DNA of 60,000 nucleotides from Symsagittifera roscoffensis. Lineage: Eukaryota > Xenacoelomorpha > Acoela > Convolutidae. Numbering within the stretch: the stretch's first letter is position 1; each line of letters begins with the position of its first letter. The position numbers were made by a program, and so were the translations under genes. The DNA is taken from positions 2,853,926 through 2,913,925 of the forward strand of contig NC_087064.1 of the NCBI RefSeq assembly GCF_963678635.1. Direction: 5' to 3'. Of this stretch, positions 41,698-50,231 are shown piece after piece. Below the pieces are notes generated by a model that did not search any database, was not told the origin of the DNA, and saw only the letters and a program-made list of their open reading frames with translations.

Positions 41698-43391
41698 ACG
41701 GATACTTGACATTGGTGCTTCTAACCCACGGGGAACTGGTGTCATTTCACCGACTGATGAAATACGGAGAGCCTCTGGCGATGGGAAAAACACACTCGAG
41801 TACTGACACCTACTCGTATAAGTGTGCTGCCGGGCTAAAGACGCTGCTGATACAGTACCTACTGATGCAGAACCGGCACCTGACTGGTGAAGAAAAGACC
41901 CCGAAGACAAGAGAGGAGTGGAGGAAAGTGAATGGGGTTATGCCTCTATTGACGGACCTATGCCTGGCCATGAGATCGGACCCCATGGGGATGATCCGGG
42001 GGCTAGGGGAAGTCGTGACCTGTATCTATGGACCGGCCGTCACGTTCGCGTTCCCAGATCCTCTGGTGAAAGTTTATCGACACTCAGTAACCCACGTGAG
42101 CCTCATAAGCGTACTAGATGGAACGACACTTAATTGGTGTCAGCAGGAGGTGCTAAGGGCACAGATGAGCAACACGGTGCTCTTCGGAAAGGTGAAGGAT
42201 CCGGAGTTGGTGGTGTACAGTTTTCGAGGACAACTGCAGTGCAGGATGGGAGGCACGCGCGAAGGCCCCATCGAAACCTATCCCAAGTTCTGGAACCTAA
42301 ATCCCCTGACAGCAGATGGACAAGAGATCTTGAGAATTCCCTCGTGGAAGAAAAGCTTGGAGCTGGTGAAAAGGGAGCTAGAGGCGATATTGGAGAAGGA
42401 AGTCCTGCCGGCAAGCATTCCAGAATTATCAACAGTGAGGAGAATGACCCTGGGGATGAACAGCCCCCTGGTGGTCCCGTCCCTTTTCGCGAGAGCAACA
42501 ACCGAAGAACAGCAGAAGGAGTTCATCGACGGCTGGGATTCTCTCTTCATCGGCTACTCTGCAGCGATCTATTTTCATACCAGCGACACGAAGATAAATT
42601 CATGGACAACTCAAGCCAAGAAAATGAGAGGGTCGATGCCCCCGAAGTTCGAGGTACGAGATGCCTTGAGAACACTTGAGCGGGCAGGTCTAGAGAACAA
42701 GTTGCCGGTGTGGGACGATGGCAGGATGATAGTGAATGAAGGGCATATCGCACTGAAAGCAGACGATATGCTGTTTGCCACAAGGAAATACCGGGCACCT
42801 TATGGACTAGAGCAGGTGGAAAGGAGACAGGAGGGAAAGGATCTGGATGCAGCAGGCCCATTGCATGTGGCTCTGACAGAGTATAAGGAAACGGGTCCAG
42901 CTACACCATCACCCCTATCAGTGGGCACCCCTGGGGATAAAAGGAGTGGTCCCGTAGAAGATCGATTCAGAAGGATTCTTGAGAGAAGGGAAGCAGAATC
43001 GGGGGAGGAGAGCATGGATGAAACTCTCAGTGGTGAGGCAGGAGAGGATATGGAGGTGGGAAATACACCGGAGCCGAAGCCATCAGAGGAAGAGTTCACT
43101 ACGCAAGAACTGTTGAAAGATCTGAGTGGAGAAAATTGGGCAGACACCCCCACGCCACCTTTGACCTCATCTCCCCGCAAGAACCTAGAGTTGCCACTGA
43201 CGAGCGAGAATCCCAACATGGGAATGATCTTCCTGAGTGCGGAGAAAAGGGAGAAGAACACCTTTCAGGGAAACAAGGATGCCTTCCTAGGCACTCTGGA
43301 TGCGGATGCTTGGCGAAGATTCTTGAGCGATTTTAATCGAGAAGTGGACGACGACACCACATTGGACGATTTTAAGGAGGAGCTGTGGTGA
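41649..43391 (+). CDS. Cargo unit 1, fourth segment: uncharacterised
   Basis: 580 codons. The N-terminal part (GPAYMFSRGVDTLRIDGYLT, HGELVSFHRLMKYGEPLAMG) continues the helical domain of the previous segment. The middle has LRIPSWKKSLELVKRELEAI and EEQQKEFIDGWDSLFIGYSA. The C-terminal 150 residues are acidic and Pro/Ser-rich. It ends DDFKEELW with TGA at 43389-43391, whose A is the first base of an ATG for the next unit (TGATG). No membrane segment, zinc motif or enzyme signature was recognised. The whole unit 1, 38021-43391, would be near 1,780 residues if the frame changes are errors. Confidence 0.7.
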   Translation: MGPAYMFSRGVDTLRIDGYLTLVLLTHGELVSFHRLMKYGEPLAMGKTHSSTDTYSYKCAAGLKTLLIQYLLMQNRHLTGEEKTPKTREEWRKVNGVMPLLTDLCLAMRSDPMGMIRGLGEVVTCIYGPAVTFAFPDPLVKVYRHSVTHVSLISVLDGTTLNWCQQEVLRAQMSNTVLFGKVKDPELVVYSFRGQLQCRMGGTREGPIETYPKFWNLNPLTADGQEILRIPSWKKSLELVKRELEAILEKEVLPASIPELSTVRRMTLGMNSPLVVPSLFARATTEEQQKEFIDGWDSLFIGYSAAIYFHTSDTKINSWTTQAKKMRGSMPPKFEVRDALRTLERAGLENKLPVWDDGRMIVNEGHIALKADDMLFATRKYRAPYGLEQVERRQEGKDLDAAGPLHVALTEYKETGPATPSPLSVGTPGDKRSGPVEDRFRRILERREAESGEESMDETLSGEAGEDMEVGNTPEPKPSEEEFTTQELLKDLSGENWADTPTPPLTSSPRKNLELPLTSENPNMGMIFLSAEKREKNTFQGNKDAFLGTLDADAWRRFLSDFNREVDDDTTLDDFKEELW

Positions 43392-45094
43392 TGTTCGGAG
43401 AACCTATCCTGATGGGGACAGTTCTGGAAGAGAAAGCTAGAGGAGAGCTGCTGAGCAAGATCGTCGAGTTGAGGAAGGCACCACGAAAGACCAGAGAAGA
43501 CAAATGTAAAGACAGCTCTACTCCGAAACAAAAAACTGACGATAAAATAATTGAACATGTAAGGGGGGATAAGATCGAAACTAGTAATATAATTAAAAGT
43601 ACTAATATCCTTAAGGCTCGAGCAGGGGGAAGGCAAGAGTTGGAAGGGTTGGACGGAGACAAAGAAGTCGAATCAGTGATGATAACGACAACGCCCCCGA
43701 GTAAAGACGTGAGGTCACGCAAGAGGAAGAGAGACGTGGAGGGATTGGGCAGTCCTTCAGTGGACGCGGTCTCGGAGAAAAACTTGAGAGAGACGGCCCC
43801 CATGGTTCTGGCACGATGGAAGACAGCAGCCTACAAGAGTAGCTACGAGCCGAGGAAACTGCTCGACGTAGAAAAGGAGATGGAGATCCCCACCAGCTCA
43901 ACAACGGAAGAAGACTTCAAGCCTCAGAGAATAAAAATGAAGCGAGATTCGATGAGCGGGCAGACCTGGGAAGTAGACGTCGGCAAAGAATGGGTCTCAA
44001 ATGAACACCAGGCTACCGGGAAGCAAGTGGCTAGCGATCCTCTTGAGAAAAATAAAACGAGGAACACCGCCCAACCGTGGTGGGTGGCTCTGGAAACATT
44101 GCAGGAATTGGAAGACTGCCTGAAGAAGCTCGACAGTGGAGTGTCATGCAAACGACGCAACTGGGCTACCCAGCAGAAGGCTGGTATCACTAAATTAGAA
44201 TTGGGAAGCCAACTGAAGAGAACTTGGCAGAACTTGTTAAAGGATCATTTTGAAGAAGCGATGAGAACATCCTCATCGGCATCGCCGTTGATGGCGAATC
44301 CCTTCATTAGGACCGCAGGACAACTGATGTTCGCGTGGAGCCTGTTGGGGATAGAGTTAGAGACACTGACTTCGTACGACAAGTTGAAGTTGGGAGGCAA
44401 GAATCTAGAGGTATATCGAATGCTGATGCAGCACGTTGCTAGGGACAACTCAGGCTTGAGCCTGGCAAGGAGGAAAGATGCTACCTGTTTCTTGAGATGG
44501 ACAATGTCGATGATGACTGACAGTACCATCCTAGCATGTCACCAGAGAGCAATTGGAAGCAAGACGCTGGAAAGGAGAGTCTCCACAGTCATCTTGAATG
44601 TGTACCAGAGTACTGGGATAGAAAAGGAGGATGGTTCTAGACAATCTCTAGAGAGCCACAGGAAGTTAGATGAGATACGGAGATTCTACAACAAGAAGTT
44701 CGAGGAGAAACACGACGTTCACCGTAACTTGGCTTCTTCAGGAGAGTACTTGAAACCCAACAAGAAGGGAGAGTATCAGTATGTGTCTGGAGTGATGGGG
44801 ATGGCATACAACCCTTTCTTAGACTTAGAAGCTGGAGGTGCCCATAGAAACTATGAGGTGGCGGAGCTGCTGAAGTTCTGGACAGAGAGGATAATGGAGA
44901 TAGACCCTGTGGAAAGAGAGAGACCTACTCTAGGTTTGATTCTCGAGAGAACACCGGAAGTAATAAGTGTGCCACGCTCAAGTAAAAGAGTAGAACTAAA
45001 AATGGGTAACGGGAACGGCATGTTGACCACGAATCTGGGAGTGGTGTGGAAATTGCTCAGGCCCTCCTGGTGTCCACACCCCATGCGAGCCTGA
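43391..45094 (+). CDS. Cargo unit 2: uncharacterised protein
   Basis: The ATG at 43391-43393 overlaps the stop of unit 1. The first 200 residues are charged and probably disordered (Lys/Glu-rich; TTPPSKDVRSRKRKRDVEG resembles a nuclear localisation signal). From about residue 220 it appears folded, with AQPWWVALETLQELEDCLKK, CKRRNWATQQKAGITKLELG, NPFIRTAGQLMFAWSLLGIE, KDATCFLRWTMSMMTDSTIL and GVMGMAYNPFLDLEAGGAHR. The frame stops at 45094 after an out-of-frame tail. A one-base change near 45060 leads to a frame that stays open to a TGA at 45190-45192, so the natural C-terminus is probably there. No family recognised. Confidence 0.72.
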   Translation: MFGEPILMGTVLEEKARGELLSKIVELRKAPRKTREDKCKDSSTPKQKTDDKIIEHVRGDKIETSNIIKSTNILKARAGGRQELEGLDGDKEVESVMITTTPPSKDVRSRKRKRDVEGLGSPSVDAVSEKNLRETAPMVLARWKTAAYKSSYEPRKLLDVEKEMEIPTSSTTEEDFKPQRIKMKRDSMSGQTWEVDVGKEWVSNEHQATGKQVASDPLEKNKTRNTAQPWWVALETLQELEDCLKKLDSGVSCKRRNWATQQKAGITKLELGSQLKRTWQNLLKDHFEEAMRTSSSASPLMANPFIRTAGQLMFAWSLLGIELETLTSYDKLKLGGKNLEVYRMLMQHVARDNSGLSLARRKDATCFLRWTMSMMTDSTILACHQRAIGSKTLERRVSTVILNVYQSTGIEKEDGSRQSLESHRKLDEIRRFYNKKFEEKHDVHRNLASSGEYLKPNKKGEYQYVSGVMGMAYNPFLDLEAGGAHRNYEVAELLKFWTERIMEIDPVERERPTLGLILERTPEVISVPRSSKRVELKMGNGNGMLTTNLGVVWKLLRPSWCPHPMRA

Positions 45095-45191
45095 TCGAGG
45101 AAGTCACTGAGCGAGTGAGATTGGCGCCGACAGAGGATGAAGATTTAGCGACCTTGAGTATAGTACATAGACTGATCCTGCCTCTAGACTG

Positions 45192-46097
45192 ATGAAGGAG
45201 TCAAGTGAGATGACGAGTGGAACAGGGTCGGCAAAGAAGATGGAGCCGGGCAGTTGTCTTGACTCGACGTGTGGGAATGGCGAGCACACCTGTGATGGAC
45301 GATCGTGCGTCAGGATACAGTCTTTCCAGAAAGAAGACCTATTCACCTGGTTTGAAGATATCACCGAAAGGGAGAAAAGTGAGATACAGATAGTGGCTGA
45401 GTGTTACGCGAGTACCACTGTAAACCTAGCAACAGCTCTGGGATTCTTCTCAAGAATGTGTAGTCTCCAGTCACTGGAGAGGCTAGAGTCAGAACACCAC
45501 TTGGTGACCGCGTTGAGCGCGGAGTCATGGCCCGGAGTGTTGCAAGTGACCCAGAAACACATCAAGAGTTGGAAGGTTGGACTCGAAGCGGAGATGGGAT
45601 TTCCCATGAGCGAAGCCTATGGACTGCCTCTAAATGCGAAGTCCCTAGTGGGGTCAGTGATGACCAACCTATGTGGCAGCCACTATCCATTACACATGGC
45701 GATGGTAGAAGTGTCCAGCCAGAGGGTATTGATAGACAAAGCCTTCTCAGTGCCCAAATGTGTAAGACTAGCTCGGATGTCACATCATTCACACAAGCTA
45801 TTGAGGAAGGTCCGAGGAACAGTGCCTAAAGAACAAAGGGATGACTTGAGTGAAATCTGGGGTGAAGAACTTCTAGGCTTGGAAAGCGAAAATACAATAG
45901 ACCTCGAGAGACAAAACGTGATTGGGAAACCCATGGTAGGTGCCCCTAACTTGGGAGAAGTCGACGTGATACACGAGAAGATGATGGAACTTGAGCCTCT
46001 CCTGGAAGCCTCGGGAGAACGCAATCTTAGGAGCATCGACCTCACACACGGGGATTGTCCATGCCACTGTCTGGCGCAGACAGTGTGGTATGCCTGA
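45192..46097 (+). CDS. Cargo unit 3, first segment: Cys-rich N-terminus, uncharacterised
   Basis: The ATG at 45192-45194 overlaps the extended stop of unit 2 (TGATG). An early Cys group C-x4-C-x6-C-x4-C (CLDSTCGNGEHTCDGRSC) could bind zinc. Helical sequence follows, including ESWPGVLQVTQKHIKSWKVG and CGSHYPLHMAMVEVSSQRVL. It ends shortly after HGDCPCHC, where the frame changes into the next segment. No recognised family. Confidence 0.7.
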   Translation: MKESSEMTSGTGSAKKMEPGSCLDSTCGNGEHTCDGRSCVRIQSFQKEDLFTWFEDITEREKSEIQIVAECYASTTVNLATALGFFSRMCSLQSLERLESEHHLVTALSAESWPGVLQVTQKHIKSWKVGLEAEMGFPMSEAYGLPLNAKSLVGSVMTNLCGSHYPLHMAMVEVSSQRVLIDKAFSVPKCVRLARMSHHSHKLLRKVRGTVPKEQRDDLSEIWGEELLGLESENTIDLERQNVIGKPMVGAPNLGEVDVIHEKMMELEPLLEASGERNLRSIDLTHGDCPCHCLAQTVWYA

Positions 46098-46822
46098 TCT
46101 GGGATGTAAAAGAAATCAGGTCGTTGGGATTACCCGAGCATCAACAAAAAGTGACCATCTTGGTGGTGAGCACAATGCTGGCTCTGCGATGGATGGAAGA
46201 AAACATAGCAAAGTATCGAGAATCGAAGACGCCTACAGCAGAGTCGATTCACGCGATAGATTACAGCAGGAGACTTGAGTTGTTCGAGACAGCATGCAAG
46301 GTGTTCGCCATACTAATGGAAGTCAGACACGTGTGGAGCCGCTTGAGATTCTTTCCTTGGTTTCGCGCGACGTTAACATCCTGGTTATATGTAGCGACGA
46401 AGGATCACATGAGGAAACATCAAAAGGAATATCGACAATTCCAGGCCGAGATAGGACCAGATGCCTTCAAGAGACCTCTGCTGACCCATCGAAATGCGAT
46501 CACGACGGGGTGGAAAAGAGTGGGTAGAGTATCCAGAGATAACACTAGAGCGAGGGAGTCAATACTGGAGGAGGACCTGGCGAAAAATGTAAGCCTGAGT
46601 CTTCACAATTCCTTCTGTTTGAAACGGGAGTCGAAGGTGAAGAGCTTACCGAATCAAGCGAAGAGATTGCAAGAGCAAAGGGAGTGGATGCGATCCTATG
46701 AACAGCTGAAGGCTTGGGAGGAGATAGTGATCAGCTCCGATGACGAAGAAGCACTATTGGAGCAGATCACAGTGTCAAAAGTATCTGGATCGGGTACCTC
46801 GAGGGCGAAGAACACGAGGTGA
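46055..46822 (+). CDS. Cargo unit 3, second segment
   Basis: Open frame to TGA at 46820-46822; it begins at a TTG, so it is more likely the continuation of the preceding segment after a one-base change near 46050 than an independent gene. It contains SVVCLIWDVKEIRSLGLPEH, FFPWFRATLTSWLYVATKDH and a basic helix followed by an acidic ISSDDEEALLE tail. WFRATLTSWLYVA is short and interrupted by charged residues, so it is not a convincing membrane anchor. Function unknown. Confidence 0.65.
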   Translation: MSMPLSGADSVVCLIWDVKEIRSLGLPEHQQKVTILVVSTMLALRWMEENIAKYRESKTPTAESIHAIDYSRRLELFETACKVFAILMEVRHVWSRLRFFPWFRATLTSWLYVATKDHMRKHQKEYRQFQAEIGPDAFKRPLLTHRNAITTGWKRVGRVSRDNTRARESILEEDLAKNVSLSLHNSFCLKRESKVKSLPNQAKRLQEQREWMRSYEQLKAWEEIVISSDDEEALLEQITVSKVSGSGTSRAKNTR

Positions 46823-47254
46823 GCCAGTGGCTCAAAAGGAAAATTCTAGAGTCTTGAGAGGGAGGGGGCTCGAGGGTGAACTCGGATGAAATCTGGGTTC
46901 ACGAAAAAGAAATTTTAACAAATAAGATATTGTTATTAATATGCTAGATCTATTATATAAATCAAAATGCTGCATGACAATTTCCTGATTGAATAGGACA
47001 AAAGAAATTTTAAATCACCAGCTTAAAAAGCGGGAATTCATAAGGTGCAGGTGTGTGCAGATTTTGATTGCTGTTTAGCGATAGTGTGAAAAATTTTATA
47101 TGGTCGTGAATTTTGGAAGGTAGATAAACTTAAGTCTGCTGCGATCTTCTGTAAATGACCACTGGCACTGTATCTTGAGTGACACTCGGGCTTCTGGGGA
47201 TTCACTGACAAAGACAGCACGCGATGAGGACATCGATCTTGAGTCCGGGGAGTA
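46823..47254 (+). other. 3' untranslated part of copy B with polypurine tracts
   Basis: This is non-coding sequence from the cargo stop to the 3' LTR. GAGAGGGAGGGGGCTCGAGG at about 46855-46875 is purine-rich. The position required for plus-strand priming directly before the LTR holds GAGTCCGGGGAGTA at 47241-47254, a purine-rich tract broken by TCC. Confidence 0.6.
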
Positions 47255-48151
47255 TGTGCCAGTCGGTCATGTCTGGAAGTTTGACCTTGGGAGACACGAA
47301 AATACGTGATTTTGGAGTGAAGTTTTAATTTTCAAAATTTCGAATGGAGCCTGTCATGCTCAGTTTTCTCGTACCAACTGAAAACAAAAAGTGAAAAATC
47401 AGAACATCCGAATTTACAATAGCGGGAAAATACTCAAGAAAAACAGCAGGAAATTGCTCTTCGCAATTTCCAGATATAAAGTAGGACACGAGTAGAGCTG
47501 TCTTATCCCGAAATAGGAAGAGAGATAATAAAAAGAAGAGAGAACAACTATTCGGAACAAACTAGAGTGAACCTTCAATGGAAAGGTGGACAGCTTGAGT
47601 GTCCCAATGGTTCATATAAAAACTCCAATTCTAGAGCCAGAACTTACTTCTGTTACCAAAACTGACCAGTATTAAACTTATCTAGTTATATTACCTAATT
47701 CTTGAGTTGCTTACCAATTTAATTACCCCTTGTACTCGAGTGCATCAACATGTGAGTCCCTAATTTAATTTTCTCGAGTGTGTTTTATGATTGTTATGTT
47801 GAGATAAGGCGAGTTGTAGGTTGATCCATCTGAAATGGATCAAAGTTCCACTGTCCAATAAAAAGTAACTTAACGGATTGTTCCGACCCTGTTTTTAACG
47901 GCGTTCATGTATTTTGGGTATTTTGAGACCTAAGTATGGGAACGTTCTTATTTTCTAGAGTGGGGGGATATTTTGGTAGTAGCCTTTAAGCTGTAACGGG
48001 TTCTAGTCTCATGTCGCAAGCGAACCGAATTGGCTCCGACCGTTCTTGAGGTAGAAAAACACAAGAGATAGTGTCCCTGACTCTTGAGCCAATGGTTATA
48101 GGGCCTATTTTTCTTAAGCCTCATATGTGACTGCAGTAGGCGACTGTTACA
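47255..48151 (+). repeat. 3' LTR of copy B
   Basis: 897 bp, TGTGCC...GTTACA, colinear with the 5' LTR at a constant offset of 21,343 bp with no indels. TATAAAA at 47615 and AATAAA at 47857. Confidence 0.95.
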
Positions 48152-48597
48152 TTAGCTCAGCATAACTCTATTAAGTGCAGTCTAGAAAGTAAATTCAGTA
48201 CTCACATAGTGACTGGGACTCAGGAATCGATTATGTAAAGTAATCAACGTAATTCAAGAAATAGTGTTGATTAGTTTTATTGTCTGGACCATTGGGCGCT
48301 TCACTCTTGGACCTGCCCAGTCAAGGTTCTCTTTTGTCCAGCGATGACACTCTCGAAAGAATTCTCGGTGTTTTCTGTCAGGAACAAGACAGCTCAACTG
48401 GAATGGTTTGTTACTGGGCAAATTGCGAATTTTCTTTCATTTTTTTTGCAATTATTAATCTGTTCTTCTAATTTTCCGACTAGTTTTCTCAGTTGCTGCG
48501 ATAAACTTGAGCATGACAAGACCAATTCGATTTTTTCAAAAAATTACATTTCCCCCCAAAATCAAGATATAACTTCAGTATATGATTCACTGACACA
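48152..48597 (-). repeat. Copy A 5' LTR, outer segment, and right TTA of the copy B target duplication
   Basis: Reverse complement matches the first half of the copy B LTR: the sequence equivalent to TCATGCTCA and GATTTTGG is easily followed, ending in a TGTGTCAG start at 48597. With the 25587-25911 segment it makes a 771-bp diverged LTR. TTA at 48152-48154 repeats 25909-25911. Confidence 0.8.
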
Positions 48598-50231
48598 TTC
48601 TGCACTGGGTGGTCGTCGCGGTCCGGCTTTGTGAATCCTTTAGGCAAGGGTAGGGTTTCCTTGCCGGTCAACTAGAAAAAATACCTAAATAGGAAAAAAA
48701 AAAAATTATTCAAGTTCTCGAAAACGGCAGTATAGAATTTCTTCAAACTTTGCATGTAGGTAGAGGACAAAATTCTAAGATATAACTTGGGAAGGCGTTT
48801 TTCCGAAATAATGTTATGAGTTGCACTTTTTGGGGAAAAAGGGGCGTTTTTTTTTGGTCAAAATCACGATTTTTTTCAAAAATGCCCCAATAAATCAATT
48901 TTGGTTGAGAAAATGCGAAAAAGTGATGTTTTTTTTGGACACAAGTACAGTTAAGGGAATCGAATGGTGTATTGTTTGCCAAAATTTTTTCAGCAATTTT
49001 TTCGAGATTTTTGATGTTTTTTTGCGGTTTTTTTGAAGTTTTTTGTCAAATTTCAAAAAAGTCAATGTTCCGGTCGTTTTTCGACATTTTTACTGATCAC
49101 AAAAAATGATTGTCGTGGCCGAATTAATTTATTAGAGTAAAGAGAGAGAAAACTTGATTTTTGATTTTTTGAGAATTTTCCCGCCAAAAACTGATTTTTT
49201 TACGTTTTTTTCTTTTTTTTTCAAAAAATCACTGTTCTTCTAAACTTTTTTATTATAAACATTTTGCCAGTTTGTATACCCTAGTGAGCCAAACTTATGA
49301 CCTAAAAACAAATTTTTTGCTGGTCCATCATAGAAGGCACTTTTTGATCGCCAAATCTGAAAAAAAAAATTTTTTTTTGTCAAATTTTTTAATTTTTTTT
49401 CAAAAATTAGCCAAAAAATCATTATTTAACTGGAGACAATTTTTATATACCTCAAAAACCCTTGACAAGTTAGTTTTGATGCAAAAATTTCATCAATTTG
49501 TTCAAGAGGTTTAGAAGTAATGAAATTTTGATTGTGGTAAAAAAAAGCGTGTTTGTAAAACAAACGTAAAAGTTAATCGATCATTGTGAGTTGCGAAGTC
49601 AAAACGTGCCTAAACTGTAGTAACGCGTCAAAACGGGCCTCTCAGGTATCATCTTTTTCAAACTGAGGTTTTTGTGATACTTAAAAAAAGAAATAAGTGA
49701 TTTTTTTTTGCATATTTTTTTGATAAACTTAAATTTCTTTCTCGATTATTTGTTTTGTTTTTATTTTAATAATATTGTTTTTAACATAGTTGTTATGTGT
49801 TTGAACAGTCAATAAACACAAAGACATGGGCTGGGCTCTGTAAGTTTAGCCAACGCATTAGATTTCTCTTTGTTTGTATTTGGGATCATAATTTAAAATT
49901 TGGACTGTTTCCGAAAACTTGTTTTCGTTGAAACAGTCCATTTCGTAAATCAAAACGTATTTGGTAGTTAATTGATCGAGCCACAGAGTGACTTATAAAA
50001 ATGCCCTTCCAGGAATACAATTTGAGGTATCATGGGAGTTTAACTGAGAACAACTAGAAAAAAAGTTAAATTTCGGACGAAATATGTAAGATTTAAATCG
50101 ACTTACAGTTCTCGAGCAAAAAGAGCACCCGCAGGGTGCTCTTTCTGCGAGTGCGTTGAGCGCTGTTCGTATTCTTCCCCACGCAATGCAAGTAACTAAA
50201 GTCGAGAATAGACCACACAACCCTGCCCCCT
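48598..50231 (+). repeat. Diverged first unit (U0) of the long tandem array
   Basis: It begins with a diverged form of the unit start (CCTTTAGGCAAGGGTAGGG and a TTCTCGAAAACG-like block) and is A/T-run rich in the middle. It ends with an 11-bp perfect hairpin at 50120-50144 in the position where later units carry theirs. No coding signal; short frames are interrupted by homopolymers. Copy A appears to have inserted at its left part. Confidence 0.55.

Larger units (their letters stand above)
25912..48151 (+). mobile_element. Giant Ty3/Gypsy LTR retroelement, copy B, with post-integrase cargo
   Basis: The element is 22,240 bp bounded by two 897-bp direct LTRs with six differences by my count. 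Order: LTR, 2.3-kb leader, gag, two CCHC knuckles, protease, RT, RNase H, integrase, macro-like tail, about 0.45 kb non-coding spacer, three cargo coding units (38.0-46.8 kb), 0.43-kb tail, LTR. The protease-RT-RNase H-integrase order and HHCC/D-D-E integrase place it in Ty3/Gypsy (Metaviridae-type). Typical Gypsy elements are 5-9 kb; the excess comes from the leader and cargo. In-frame stops and frame changes suggest the copy itself is not fully functional, unless they are assembly errors. It sits inside the LTR of copy A in the opposite orientation. Confidence 0.95.

Noticed and set aside
36637-46822. Envelope gene in the post-integrase region
   Set aside because: No N-terminal signal peptide, furin-like site with fusion peptide, or C-terminal membrane anchor was visible in any of the frames.
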